DNA of 42,831 nucleotides from Alphaproteobacteria bacterium (GTDB taxonomy: Bacteria > Pseudomonadota > Alphaproteobacteria > UBA9219 > RGZA01): assembly GCA_021732145.1 (NCBI GenBank), contig JAKFVN010000036.1, positions 1 to 42,831 on the forward strand. The letters run 5' to 3'. The notes beneath the pieces were generated by a model that saw only the letters and a list, made by a program, of their open reading frames with translations, searched no databases and had not been told where the DNA came from. This document shows positions 1-9,076 of this stretch, one piece after another. The first letter of the stretch is position 1. Every line of letters begins with the position of its first letter. A program made the translations under genes and the position numbers.

Positions 1-236
1 AAGTGATGCTGCTCAACGACGACTATACGCCTATGGAATTCGTGGTGCAGGTGCTGGAGCAGTTTTTTAACAAATCGCAGGAAGAGGCGACGCGAATCAT
101 GCTGCATGTTCACCGCCGCGGCGTGGGATTATGCGGCGTGTTTACCTTTGAGATTGCCGAAACCAAAGTGATGCTCGTGATGGATTACGCAAAACGTAAT
201 CAATACCCGCTGCAATGTATTATGGAAAAGGAATAG
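1..236 (+). CDS. clpS: ATP-dependent Clp protease adaptor ClpS (5' truncated by window)
   Basis: ClpS is the adaptor that delivers N-degron substrates to the ClpAP protease in the cytoplasm. The window opens inside the gene; reading starts with the codon at nt 3 and runs to TAG at 234-236. Visible are the family core [13 protein letters not shown], the helix that follows with [14 protein letters not shown], and the ending segment [18 protein letters not shown], which matches the C-terminal half of ClpS through to its usual end. The N-terminal extension and start codon are outside the window. clpA follows after 9 nt, the standard clpS-clpA operon order, so the call is secure although the gene is partial. 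Confidence 0.95.
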   Translation, partial: VMLLNDDYTPMEFVVQVLEQFFNKSQEEATRIMLHVHRRGVGLCGVFTFEIAETKVMLVMDYAKRNQYPLQCIMEKE

Positions 237-245
237 GGGACAAAT

Positions 246-2555
246 ATGGGAATGTTATCGCCGCGTTTGGAACAAACACTGCACCGTGCCATTGCGCTCG
301 CCAACCAGAACCACCATGAATTTGCAACGCTGGAACATTTGCTTCTCGCGCTCACCGAAGACCAGGATGCGATTGCGGTGATGCGCGCATGCGGCGTGAA
401 CCTTGATAAAATCCGCCAGGATTTAAACCTCTACATGGAAGAAGAATTATCGGGGCTGATTAACCCCGGTGTATCCGAAGCAAAACCAACCGCAGGCTTC
501 CAGCGCGTATTGCAACGCGCGGCTATCCATGTGCAATCCGCTGGCCGCGAAGAAGTAACGGGCGCGAATGTGCTCGTCTCACTTTTCTCCGAACGTGAAA
601 GCCATTCCGTATTCTTCCTGCAAAGCCAGGATATGACCCGCTTTGATGCGGTGAATTATATTTCGCATGGCATCACCAAATCGGGCCAAGGTTCCGCCAA
701 GGCTGGTGCAACACCATCTGGCACGGATGAAGATGCTGGCGCAGAACAAAAAGTCAAAACGGGTAAGGATGCGTTATCGGCTTACTGCATCAACCTCAAT
801 GAAAAAGCTAATCAAGGCAAGATTGACCCGCTCATTGGCCGTGAAAAGGAAGTGGATAGAACCATCCAAATCCTTTGCCGCCGTTCCAAAAACAATCCGC
901 TTTATGTGGGTGACCCCGGCGTTGGTAAAACCGCAATTGCCGAAGGCCTTGCGCGCCGCATCATCAAGGGCGACGTGCCGGAAGTTTTAAATGGCGCGGT
1001 TATCTTTTCCCTCGATATGGGTTCGTTGCTGGCGGGCACGCGTTACCGCGGTGATTTCGAAGAGCGCCTGAAAAATGTCCTGCACGAAATCAAGGAAATG
1101 CCCGGTGCGATTTTGTTTATTGATGAAATTCATACCGTGATTGGCGCTGGCGCAACCTCCGGCGGGTCAATGGATGCATCGAACTTGCTCAAGCCCGCAT
1201 TGTCCAGCGGCGAGCTGCGCTGCATTGGCTCCACTACCTATAAGGAATATCGCAGTTATTTTGAAAAAGACCGCGCGCTGGTGCGTCGCTTCCAGAAAAT
1301 TGATGTGGTTGAACCCAGCGTGGAAGACAGCATTAAAATCCTGATAGGCTTGAAGCCTTATTACGAAAAGCACCACGATGTGAAGTACTCGGAGCAAGCG
1401 ATACGCAGCGCGGTGGAACTTTCCGCGCGCTATATCAATGACCGCAAATTGCCGGATAAGGCGATTGACGTGCTGGATGAAGTGGGCGCCGCGCAAAAGC
1501 TTTTGCCATCTGCCAAGCGCAAAAAGAATATTCAGGTCAAGGATATCGAAGCCGTGGTGGCAACTATGGCACGTATCCCGCCCAAGACAGTCACGCAGGA
1601 TGACCGCGAAGTATTGCGCAATCTTGATCGCGATTTGAAGACAATGGTTTATGGCCAAGATCAGGCGATTGATGCGCTGGTCACCGCCATTAAATTATCA
1701 CGCGCTGGCTTGCGTGATGCTGAAAAACCGATTGGTTCATATCTGTTCGCAGGCCCAACTGGCGTTGGTAAAACCGAAGTCGCGCGTCAGCTCGCGCGTT
1801 CGCTAGGCATTGAAATCAAGCGCTTTGATATGTCGGAATATATGGAACGCCACAGTGTTTCACGTCTCATCGGCGCGCCTCCCGGCTATGTTGGCTTTGA
1901 CCAAGGCGGCTTGCTGACCGATGCGGTTGAACAGAACCCGCATTGCGTCTTGCTGCTTGATGAAGTTGAAAAAGCGCATCCCGATTTATTCAATATCCTG
2001 TTGCAGGTAATGGATTACGGCAAGCTGACCGACAATAACGGCAAGGCGGTTGATTTCCGCAATGTCATTTTGATTATGACCACCAATGCCGGCGCTGCCG
2101 ATATGGTGAAGCACACCATTGGCTTTAACCGCGAGGTGAGGGAAGGCGAGGATATGGAGGCGATTAACCGCCTGTTCACGCCGGAATTCCGCAACCGCTT
2201 GGATGCGATTGTGCCGTTCAAGGCGCTTGGCAAAGAAACCATTGGCCGCGTTGTTGAAAAATTTGTGCTGCAATTGGAAGCCCAGCTTTCCGACCGCCAA
2301 GTGACCATCAGCCTTTCGGATGCTGCGCGTAACTGGCTCGGCGATAAGGGGTATGACCCGTTATACGGTGCGCGCCCGCTTGCCCGCATTATTCAGGAAC
2401 ACATCAAGAAGCCGCTGGCGGATGAATTGCTGTTCGGCAAGCTTGCCAAGGGCGGCGCGGTGATGGTGGATGTGGCGGGTGATAAGCTCACCTTCACCTA
2501 TCCTGATAAAAAGGAAGAGAACAAGAAAACCGCCCCTGAAAAAGAGACAGTGTAG
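246..2555 (+). CDS. clpA: ATP-dependent Clp protease ATP-binding subunit ClpA
   Basis: ClpA is the Hsp100 unfoldase that feeds substrates into ClpP. The 769-residue protein shows the full family layout: an N-terminal double Clp-N repeat (about 1-145), a charged linker, AAA module 1 with Walker A GDPGVGKT at 222-229 and Walker B ILFIDE at 289-294, and AAA module 2 with Walker A GPTGVGKT at 503-510 and VLLLDE at 568-573, followed by the D2-small domain with YDPLYGARPL. Length is normal for ClpA. The ATG at 246 has an AGGGGA ribosome site just upstream, inside the end of clpS, so the two are probably co-transcribed. No ClpP gene is in the window. The stop codon overlaps the possible GTG start of the next gene. 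Confidence 0.98.
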   Translation: MGMLSPRLEQTLHRAIALANQNHHEFATLEHLLLALTEDQDAIAVMRACGVNLDKIRQDLNLYMEEELSGLINPGVSEAKPTAGFQRVLQRAAIHVQSAGREEVTGANVLVSLFSERESHSVFFLQSQDMTRFDAVNYISHGITKSGQGSAKAGATPSGTDEDAGAEQKVKTGKDALSAYCINLNEKANQGKIDPLIGREKEVDRTIQILCRRSKNNPLYVGDPGVGKTAIAEGLARRIIKGDVPEVLNGAVIFSLDMGSLLAGTRYRGDFEERLKNVLHEIKEMPGAILFIDEIHTVIGAGATSGGSMDASNLLKPALSSGELRCIGSTTYKEYRSYFEKDRALVRRFQKIDVVEPSVEDSIKILIGLKPYYEKHHDVKYSEQAIRSAVELSARYINDRKLPDKAIDVLDEVGAAQKLLPSAKRKKNIQVKDIEAVVATMARIPPKTVTQDDREVLRNLDRDLKTMVYGQDQAIDALVTAIKLSRAGLRDAEKPIGSYLFAGPTGVGKTEVARQLARSLGIEIKRFDMSEYMERHSVSRLIGAPPGYVGFDQGGLLTDAVEQNPHCVLLLDEVEKAHPDLFNILLQVMDYGKLTDNNGKAVDFRNVILIMTTNAGAADMVKHTIGFNREVREGEDMEAINRLFTPEFRNRLDAIVPFKALGKETIGRVVEKFVLQLEAQLSDRQVTISLSDAARNWLGDKGYDPLYGARPLARIIQEHIKKPLADELLFGKLAKGGAVMVDVAGDKLTFTYPDKKEENKKTAPEKETV

Positions 2556-3040
2556 TGGTGGGTTCTCGCCGCTACATGGCGGGTTCGGTTCCACGCAGCT
2601 TGCGCCAATCACGTCTTGGGCATATCCCGTTTTCATCTGTCATCGGCAGCAAGCATCAGCGCGGCAAAGATGGCGGCAATCTGGTCTTCGATATCATCAT
2701 GCTGCCCGAACCTGAATTTGTGCGCATGAAAGGCACGGTCGGCGTGCGTCAGGTTGTTGGCCCTGCGTTCAAAGCCGATGCGTCATTCCAGCCCGGCTTT
2801 GTTATTCAGGATCAACGGTTTGTGGTCGTGCCTGAAGATGCGCTCGATCAGGAAGCCTATGCGCGAACGCATTTCATCAAGGAATTTGGCCTGGAAGAAT
2901 GGGCCGAAGGCGCGCCTGTGCCCAAATCAAAACCACCCGAATATGTAAAAGAAAAAGTACAAGAAGCCGAGTTTACGGTGGTGGATTACGATCCCGCCAA
3001 GGACAAGCAACGCGCCAAGGACGAAGTAACGAAGAAATAA
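2555..3040 (+). CDS. Conserved-looking hypothetical protein downstream of clpA
   Basis: I do not recognise this family. The frame opens with GTG at 2555, which shares its first base with the clpA stop; an ATG at 2576 (residue 8) is the alternative start. The product is about 154-161 residues, soluble, with no signal peptide or membrane segment. It has a basic N-terminus, a central region rich in beta-type residues (MKGTVGVRQVVGP, FVIQDQRFVVVPEDALDQ), an aromatic/acidic stretch with EFGLEEWAEG, and a strongly charged, lysine-rich tail. Overlap with clpA suggests the same transcript. The gene ends at TAA 3038-3040, directly against the stop of the convergent yebC gene. Its codon choice looks like that of its neighbours, so it is likely a real gene. 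Confidence 0.7.
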   Translation: MVGSRRYMAGSVPRSLRQSRLGHIPFSSVIGSKHQRGKDGGNLVFDIIMLPEPEFVRMKGTVGVRQVVGPAFKADASFQPGFVIQDQRFVVVPEDALDQEAYARTHFIKEFGLEEWAEGAPVPKSKPPEYVKEKVQEAEFTVVDYDPAKDKQRAKDEVTKK

Positions 3041-3793
3041 CTAGCTCGCCATCTTTTGCAAGGTTGCTTCATCAATATCGTAATTGCCGATGACGTTTTG
3101 CACGTCATCATGTTCTTCCAATGCATCCAGCATTTTAATCAGGCTTTCGGCGGCTTCACCGCTGATGGGCACCAGATTTTGCGGTTTCCATGTTAAACGC
3201 GCGGCTTGCGGCGCGCCGAACTTTTCTTCCAATACGGTGCGCACGGCTGCCAGATCATCCGTATTGGTTGTGATGTTATGGGTTTCGTCGGTGCTTTCGG
3301 CATCGTCGCCGCCTGCTTCAATCACGGCTTCCAGCATCGCATCCGCGCTGGCGGTGGCAGCGGCATATTGAATGAGGCCGCAGCGGTTGAACATAAAGCT
3401 AACCGAATTGGTATCGCCCAGCGTGCCGCCGTTTTTGGAAAAAATCATGCGCATATCGGGCGCGGTGCGTTGGCGGTTATCGGTCAGCGCTTCTACAATA
3501 ATGGCAACGCCGCCGGGGCCGTATCCTTCGTAACGCATTTCTTCGTAATTCGTGGCATCGGCTGCGCCGGGTTGCGCGGATTTAATCGCGCGGTCAATGC
3601 GGTCACGCGGCATGTTAACGGCGCGCGCGGCTTGCATCGCTGCGCGAAGACGCGGGTTCGCCGCAGGATCAGCCAGGCCGGATTTTGCGGCCACGGTGAT
3701 TTCGCGGGCGATCTTGTTAAACTGCTTGGCACGCACCGCATCCTGGCGGCCTTTGCGGTGCATAATGTTTTTAAACTGCGAATGTCCTGCCAT
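3041..3793 (-). CDS. yebC: YebC/PmpR family DNA-binding regulatory protein
   Basis: YebC-family proteins are cytoplasmic proteins described as transcriptional regulators and, more recently, as helpers of translation through difficult proline-rich stretches. The 250-residue product starts with the family signature [18 protein letters not shown] and contains the typical [20 protein letters not shown] and [14 protein letters not shown] segments, with an acidic C-terminal domain ending in [11 protein letters not shown]. Length is standard. It lies 10 nt behind the phosphomannomutase gene on the same strand and is probably co-transcribed with it. Its TAG stop directly abuts the TAA of the plus-strand gene before it. 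Confidence 0.97.
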   Translation of the reverse strand: MAGHSQFKNIMHRKGRQDAVRAKQFNKIAREITVAAKSGLADPAANPRLRAAMQAARAVNMPRDRIDRAIKSAQPGAADATNYEEMRYEGYGPGGVAIIVEALTDNRQRTAPDMRMIFSKNGGTLGDTNSVSFMFNRCGLIQYAAATASADAMLEAVIEAGGDDAESTDETHNITTNTDDLAAVRTVLEEKFGAPQAARLTWKPQNLVPISGEAAESLIKMLDALEEHDDVQNVIGNYDIDEATLQKMAS

Positions 3794-3803
3794 GTTTCGT
3801 CTC

Positions 3804-5189
3804 TTAAATTGCTTCTGTAATACCGCTTAGTTTCAATTGTTCTACAAGTTCGGCCTTCAAATTATCAAGCCCTTGTTGGGTAAGCGCTTCTGCGCGCGCC
3901 ACCAGCACATCTTGTGTGTTTGATGCACGAAGCAGCCACCAACCATCCTTGGTCTTCACGCGCACGCCATCAATATCATTCACCTTGGCGCCTGCCTGTT
4001 TCAACCGTGCTTTTACTTCTTCAACCACCTTGAACTTGCGTTCTTCGCTGCTGCTCACGCGGATTTCCGGCGTATTAAACACGGCTGGCAGGCGGTCACG
4101 CATTTTGCCCAGTGAACCACCCTCGCGGCTGACCAATCCCGCCAAGCGGATGCCGGCATAGAGCGCATCGTCATACCCATAATACTTATCGGCAAAGAAA
4201 ATATGCCCGCTCATCTCGCCAGCCAGCGGCGATTTGGTTTCCGCCATCTTTGCCTTCAATAATGAATGGCCCGTTTTCCACATCAATGCATCACCGCCAT
4301 TGGCGCGGATATCATCAAAGATGGTCTCGCTGGCTTTTACGTCCGCAATAATCGTCGCGCCCGGATGTTTGCGAAGCACATCGCCTGCATAAAGCGCGAG
4401 CAATTGGTCGCCCGCAACAATGCGGCCATGTTCATCAATCGCGCCAATGCGATCGCCGTCGCCATCAAAGCCGATGCCGATATGCGCCTTGTGCTTGGCA
4501 ACATGCTTGCGCAAATCGCGTAAATTTTCTTCAACCGTAGGGTCGGGGTGATGATTGGGGAAGGTGCCATCAATATCATCGAACAGCAAAATATGCTCGC
4601 CGGGCATCTTTGCGGTCATCATGCGCAGGATCTCACCCGCCGAACCATTGCCTGCATCCCACACAATCTTCAGATGATGGATGCCATCGTAATCTTTAAG
4701 CAAGCGTGCAACGAATAATTCACGAATGTCCCTGGTTTCATGCGTGCCTGTTCCTGTTGCGTATTCGCCCTTTTCAGCAATCGCGCCAATATCCTTAATC
4801 ATCGCGCCATAAATCGGGCCGGTTTTGGCCAGCATTTTAAAGCCGTTATAATCTGGTGGATTATGCGAACCGGTAATCATTATCCCCGCATCAAGGCCGA
4901 AATGCTTTACCGCAAAATACAGCATCGGTGTTGGGCCCAGACCCACGCGCGTGATTTTTGCGCCTGCCGACAATAATCCTTCCATCAGCGCCGCTTCCAG
5001 CGTGGTGGAACTTAAACGGCCATCATACCCAACCGCGATGCTTGGCGTTTTGGTATTGAACAATTTGCCAATATAGGTCGCATAGGCCGCGCCCAGCGCT
5101 TTTGCATCTGCGGGAAAAAGGGTTTTGCCAACAACGCCGCGCACATCATATTCGCGCAATAACGTGTTATTAAATGGGTGAGCTTGCAT
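3804..5189 (-). CDS. Phosphomannomutase/phosphoglucomutase (AlgC-type)
   Basis: This alpha-D-phosphohexomutase interconverts hexose 6-phosphates and 1-phosphates for nucleotide-sugar and surface polysaccharide synthesis. With the start at ATG 5189 (AGGA site 7 nt upstream) it has 461 residues, matching the AlgC/ManB family. The four active-site loops are visible: phosphoserine loop [11 protein letters not shown] with Ser108, metal loop FDGDGDRIG with Asp242/244/246, sugar loop GEMSGH at 324-329, and a C-terminal phosphate loop rich in Arg/Ser/Asn ([14 protein letters not shown]). The frame stays open upstream to 5270, but those extra 27 residues belong to the tail of a broken upstream gene and are not needed. 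It is followed closely by yebC. AlgC-type and pure ManB function cannot be separated here. Confidence 0.93.
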   Translation of the reverse strand: MQAHPFNNTLLREYDVRGVVGKTLFPADAKALGAAYATYIGKLFNTKTPSIAVGYDGRLSSTTLEAALMEGLLSAGAKITRVGLGPTPMLYFAVKHFGLDAGIMITGSHNPPDYNGFKMLAKTGPIYGAMIKDIGAIAEKGEYATGTGTHETRDIRELFVARLLKDYDGIHHLKIVWDAGNGSAGEILRMMTAKMPGEHILLFDDIDGTFPNHHPDPTVEENLRDLRKHVAKHKAHIGIGFDGDGDRIGAIDEHGRIVAGDQLLALYAGDVLRKHPGATIIADVKASETIFDDIRANGGDALMWKTGHSLLKAKMAETKSPLAGEMSGHIFFADKYYGYDDALYAGIRLAGLVSREGGSLGKMRDRLPAVFNTPEIRVSSSEERKFKVVEEVKARLKQAGAKVNDIDGVRVKTKDGWWLLRASNTQDVLVARAEALTQQGLDNLKAELVEQLKLSGITEAI

Positions 5190-5208
5190 TGTGTAGTCCT
5201 GTTTTGTT

Positions 5209-5520
5209 TTAACGACTTCTGATGGAACCCAGAACGCCGCGCGTAATCTCGCGGTCAATCTGGCTGTCAACGGAACGCTCCACGCTGTTGATCAGCACTT
5301 CGCCAACGCCTTGACCCCACTCTTTTCACCACTAGTAAATAGGCCACCTGCCGCGCCAAGTAAACCGCCCTGAATGCCGCTATCCGTACCGGTGACGTGT
5401 GGCAGCATTTGCTGGCATTGTTGCGCTTTTTTATGGCTTTTTGTTGAACTTGGTTGCCTGAACCAACACCACCCCCGTTCATGGCCCATGTAATAAGGGC
5501 TGGATAATTCTGGCTGCATC
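5209..5520 (-). pseudogene. Frameshifted remnant, probably the C-terminal tail of a HerA-like (DUF853/YjgR) ATPase
   Basis: Three minus-strand frames join into one sensible protein tail if two small indels are repaired: one at an A-run near 5435 and one at a G-run near 5315. The repaired end reads as a glycine-rich piece (IQGGLLGAAGGLF), then [16 protein letters not shown], then [15 protein letters not shown], ending at TAA 5209-5211. From memory, the tail of HerA-like helicases of the DUF853 family has this build: glycine-rich linker, GVGEAL-K-S, RS-GSQ-GREI-RGVLGS. The ATPase body is absent, because the upstream DNA now holds a divergent dehydrogenase gene. Both breaks sit at homopolymers, so sequencing error cannot be excluded, but the missing body argues for a genuine remnant. 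Confidence 0.55.
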
Positions 5521-5563
5521 ATGGAAAATCAGGCCCATTCCCACAAGCGATACCAGAGCGTGC

Positions 5564-6520
5564 ATGCCCAAAATCCTTATCCCTGATAGTTTTATTGCCA
5601 CCATTCCGCCACTCCCGTTCGATGTGGTGCGTTTCCCGGCGCGCGGCCCTGTAACCGATGGCCTTGATGCCGAGGCATTGGTCGTATGGCGCACCAGCGC
5701 TGCCGTGCTGCATCCCTTGATTGCGCAGATGCCAAAGCTGCGCTGGATACAAACCATGACCGCAGGTGTTGATACGGTGTTATCTGCCCCGCAATTACCA
5801 AAAGATTTTTTATTGTCGAATGGAAGCAATTTGCATTCCGCGCCAACCGCTGAATTGGGCGTGACGTTGCTTTTGTCTGCTGTTCGTCAAATGCATCGCT
5901 GGCGCGATTTGCAGCATGAACACACATGGGATAAGGCCGCCTATAATATCCAACTGGAAGGCAAGGCGCTCAATACACTGGAAAACAGCCGCGTGCTTAT
6001 TCTGGGCATGGGGACAATTGGTTTGGAAATGGCGCGCCGCCTTGAAACATTTGGCGCAATCGTGGAAGGCGTGGCTGGCAGCGCTGGTGTGCGCGAAGGC
6101 TTTACAACCCATGCGGTGAAAGATCTGCTGAAGGTTGTGCCCACGGCGGATGCGATTATTTCCGTGCTTCCTGAAACGCCGGAAACGCAGGGCATTTTAT
6201 CACGCGAGCTAATTTCCAAAATGCAGCCCCATGCGTGGCTAATTAATATTGGCCGCGGCAGCGCATTGGATGAAGCCGCATTGCTGGAAGCAATAAATGC
6301 CAACCGCATTGCTGGCGCGGCACTTGATGTGACCATGCAGGAACCGCTGCCAAAAGAATCCCCGCTATGGGATTGCAAGAATTTGATTATCTCCCCGCAT
6401 GTTGCGGGTGGCGGGCAGCGCTTTTATGCAAAGGCTGCCAAACTGTTGCAGCAAAATGCGGAAGCGTTTATCGCGTGCAAGCCGCTTGCCAACCCGATTG
6501 ATCCGAAAAAAGGATACTAA
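5564..6520 (+). CDS. D-2-hydroxyacid dehydrogenase, NAD(P)-binding (glyoxylate/hydroxypyruvate reductase-like)
   Basis: A 318-residue cytoplasmic oxidoreductase that reduces 2-keto acids with NAD(P)H. It has the split catalytic domain of the family and a Rossmann core with VLILGMGTIG (Gly148, Gly150, Gly153). The catalytic triad is in place: Arg231 in NIGRGS, Glu260 in DVTMQEPLP and His279 in ISPHVAGG. The substrate (glyoxylate, hydroxypyruvate, phosphoglycerate or other) cannot be read from sequence; the short length excludes the ACT-domain SerA type. No clear Shine-Dalgarno sequence precedes the ATG at 5564. It runs into murJ after 3 nt and probably shares its transcript. The N-terminal region is less typical than the NAD domain. 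Confidence 0.88.
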   Translation: MPKILIPDSFIATIPPLPFDVVRFPARGPVTDGLDAEALVVWRTSAAVLHPLIAQMPKLRWIQTMTAGVDTVLSAPQLPKDFLLSNGSNLHSAPTAELGVTLLLSAVRQMHRWRDLQHEHTWDKAAYNIQLEGKALNTLENSRVLILGMGTIGLEMARRLETFGAIVEGVAGSAGVREGFTTHAVKDLLKVVPTADAIISVLPETPETQGILSRELISKMQPHAWLINIGRGSALDEAALLEAINANRIAGAALDVTMQEPLPKESPLWDCKNLIISPHVAGGGQRFYAKAAKLLQQNAEAFIACKPLANPIDPKKGY

Positions 6521-6523
6521 GGG

Positions 6524-8074
6524 ATGAGCTTTATCAAATCCATTCTCACTGTCAGCAGCATGACGATGCTAAGCCGCTTAACAGGGTTCGTGCGTGACAC
6601 CATGGCGGCAAACATCATTGGCGCTGGCCCGGTGTCGGATGCGTTCTTTGTCGCGCTGCGCGTGCCCAATTTATTCCGTTCGCTCTTTGCCGAAGGCGCA
6701 TTCAGCGCAGCCTTTGTGCCGCTTTATTCCAAGGCAAAAGCCGAAGGCGGGCAGGATGAAGCCAATTCATTTGCAGGCCAGGCGCTATCGGTGCTCATGG
6801 CAGTGCTGCTACCATTCACTATCCTGATGATGGTGTTGATGCCGTGGGCGATGCTTATTCTTGCGCCTGGCTTTCATTCTCGCCCTGAAGTTTACGATCT
6901 CGCGGTGAACTATGCGCGCATCACCTTTCCATATTTGATGCTGGTGTCGATTGTCGCGTTGCTGGCCAGTGTTTTAAATTCCAATCATAAATTCGGCCCC
7001 GGTGCGGCTGCGCCCATCGCTTTTAACCTGCTAATGATAGCGGCGCTTGTCTTAAGCCCCATCATGCATATGGAGCCGGGACTCGCTATGGCCTATGCCG
7101 TGCCGTTATCCGCACTTGTGCAATGGGTGTGGCTATCAAGCCATTGCAAGAAAATGAGCATATCACCCACCATGCTGATGCCTAAATTAACAACGCGCGT
7201 GAAGGAATTGTTTGTACGCATTGGCCCGGGTGCCATTGGCGCGGGCGCTGCGCAAATCAATCTGGCCATGTCCACCATTTTGGCATCACTACTGCCAACG
7301 GGAAGCGTGTCATGGCTGTTTTACGCCGATCGCCTGAACCAATTGCCGCTGGGCATTATCGGCATTGCGATTGCAACCACCTTGCTGCCCGTATTGTCAT
7401 CGCGTGTGCAATCGAATGACAGTGATGGCGCGCGCCATTATACCACGCGCGCATTGGAATTCGGCATGATATTAGGTCTGCCAGCTGCGATTGGATTGGG
7501 GCTGGCGGCAAAGGAAATCGTGCAGGTGTTGTTCGAGCACGGCGCATTCACCGCGCAAGACACGCTGAATACTTCTGCCGCGCTCAGCGCCTATGTGCTT
7601 GGCATTCTGCCGTTCATCCTTATTAAAATCCTCAGCACCATTTTCTTTGCGCATCACGACACCAAAACGCCGGTGAAAACTGCGATTATTTCCGTGGTGC
7701 TGAACATTCTATTCGCGATGGGTTTGCTGCAAATCATGGGGCATGTGGGCGTTGCACTGGCGACATCCATCGCGTCATGGGCAAATGTGCTGATGCTGGT
7801 CTTTGCCTTGCAGCGTTCCAAATTGCTGCGCCTTGATGCCAGCTTCATGCCGCATATGCTCAAAATCGCGTTCTGCGCGGGGTGCATGGCGTTGTTCCTG
7901 TGGGGCACGGGCAGCACGCTTGATGCGCATTTACAAACCGGCGGTAAATGGCTGGATGTCGCGCTATTAGGGGCTTATTTGGGCGGCGCTTGCCTTGTTT
8001 ATGTGCTGGCATTACAGCTAACAGGCACCATGACGTTAAAAGACGTGATGAAGATGGTAAAAAGAGAGAATTAA
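6524..8074 (+). CDS. murJ: Lipid II flippase MurJ (MviN)
   Basis: MurJ flips the peptidoglycan precursor lipid II across the inner membrane. The 516-residue protein is almost wholly hydrophobic with about 14 membrane segments and begins with the diagnostic SRLTGFVRDTMAANIIGAG, followed by the SDAFFVALRVPNLFRSLFAEGAF segment common to the family (MOP superfamily). The TGSVSWLFYADRLNQLPLG region typical of MurJ is also present. It starts at ATG 6524, 3 nt after the dehydrogenase stop, and its TAA directly abuts the trpS start, so the three genes form a compact operon. In this window it joins mreBCD, mrdA, lgt and dapD as envelope-building functions. Confidence 0.97.
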   Translation: MSFIKSILTVSSMTMLSRLTGFVRDTMAANIIGAGPVSDAFFVALRVPNLFRSLFAEGAFSAAFVPLYSKAKAEGGQDEANSFAGQALSVLMAVLLPFTILMMVLMPWAMLILAPGFHSRPEVYDLAVNYARITFPYLMLVSIVALLASVLNSNHKFGPGAAAPIAFNLLMIAALVLSPIMHMEPGLAMAYAVPLSALVQWVWLSSHCKKMSISPTMLMPKLTTRVKELFVRIGPGAIGAGAAQINLAMSTILASLLPTGSVSWLFYADRLNQLPLGIIGIAIATTLLPVLSSRVQSNDSDGARHYTTRALEFGMILGLPAAIGLGLAAKEIVQVLFEHGAFTAQDTLNTSAALSAYVLGILPFILIKILSTIFFAHHDTKTPVKTAIISVVLNILFAMGLLQIMGHVGVALATSIASWANVLMLVFALQRSKLLRLDASFMPHMLKIAFCAGCMALFLWGTGSTLDAHLQTGGKWLDVALLGAYLGGACLVYVLALQLTGTMTLKDVMKMVKREN

Positions 8075-9076
8075 ATGAAACGTATTTTTTCTGGCATGCA
8101 ATCCACCGGGCAATTGCATCTTGGCAATTATCTTGGCGCGTTGCGCAACTGGGTAAAGTTGCAGCAGGATTACGAATGCTTTTATGGCGTGATGGATTTG
8201 CACGCCATCACCGTTGCGCAAGACCCGAAAAAGCTGGCGCAGAATACGCGTGAAGTGGCCGCCGCATTTTATGCAGCGGGCATTGACCCCAAGCGCTGCG
8301 CTGTCTATCCGCAAAGCGCCGTGCCCGAGCACACCTATTTGAACTGGATTTTGAATAACCACACGCCGCTGGGCTGGCTGAACCGCATGACGCAGTTCAA
8401 GGAAAAGGCATCAAAGAATAAAGACCAGGAAGTATTGGGCCTTTATGCCTATCCCGTGCTCATGGCTGCTGACATTCTGATTTATAAAGCAACGCATGTG
8501 CCGGTTGGCGAAGACCAGAAGCAGCATCTGGAATTGTCGCGCGACATTGCGGGTGCATTTAACCGCCATTACGGCGTTGACTATTTCCCGCTGCCTGAAC
8601 CGCAAATCATGGGCGAAGCCACGCGCGTGATGAGCCTGCGTGATGGCACCAAGAAAATGAGCAAATCGGATGAAAGCGATTATTCACGTATCAATCTGAC
8701 TGATGATGCGGATGCCATCGCTACCAAGATTAAAAAAGCCAAGACCGATACCTTGCCATTCCCCGCCACGCTGGATGAATTAAAGACGCGCGCGGAAGCG
8801 GATAATCTCGTTACCATTTATGCAACGCTGAATAACGAAGCCAAGGAAGCGGTGGTAAACCGCTTTGCTGGCAAGACGTTCTCGGAATTCAAGACCAGCC
8901 TGATTGAAGTGGCGGTTGCGAATTTGGCGCCGATTACCAAGCGCATGGCGGATTACATGGCGGATCCTGCTGAAATCGACCGCATGATTTTAAAATCACT
9001 GTTCCGCGCGCGTGAAGTCGCCGAAAAGAACATGAAGGAAATTAAACAGATTGTTGGCCTGTGGTCGGCTGATTAG
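8075..9076 (+). CDS. trpS: Tryptophan--tRNA ligase
   Basis: Class I aminoacyl-tRNA synthetase that charges tRNA-Trp in the cytoplasm. The 333-residue length is typical. The HIGH-type motif appears as TGQLHLGNYLGA (residues 11-22) and the second signature as KMSKS at 194-198 within a conserved SLRDGTKKMSKSDES block; YAYPVLMAADILIYKA and HVPVGEDQKQHLELSRDIA form the tryptophan/AMP pocket region. The start codon follows the murJ stop with no gap. At its end it overlaps the convergent pgeF gene by 4 bp, the two stop codons sharing the bases TTA. Confidence 0.98.
   Translation: MKRIFSGMQSTGQLHLGNYLGALRNWVKLQQDYECFYGVMDLHAITVAQDPKKLAQNTREVAAAFYAAGIDPKRCAVYPQSAVPEHTYLNWILNNHTPLGWLNRMTQFKEKASKNKDQEVLGLYAYPVLMAADILIYKATHVPVGEDQKQHLELSRDIAGAFNRHYGVDYFPLPEPQIMGEATRVMSLRDGTKKMSKSDESDYSRINLTDDADAIATKIKKAKTDTLPFPATLDELKTRAEADNLVTIYATLNNEAKEAVVNRFAGKTFSEFKTSLIEVAVANLAPITKRMADYMADPAEIDRMILKSLFRAREVAEKNMKEIKQIVGLWSAD

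Noticed and set aside
5190-5270. N-terminal extension of the phosphomannomutase
   Set aside because: The added residues come from another frame of the broken upstream gene; ATG 5189 has a ribosome site and fits the family.
5267-5829. Several short minus-strand frames over the start of the dehydrogenase gene
   Set aside because: Those beyond 5560 are antisense shadows of the dehydrogenase; those below 5520 are pieces of the frameshifted remnant.
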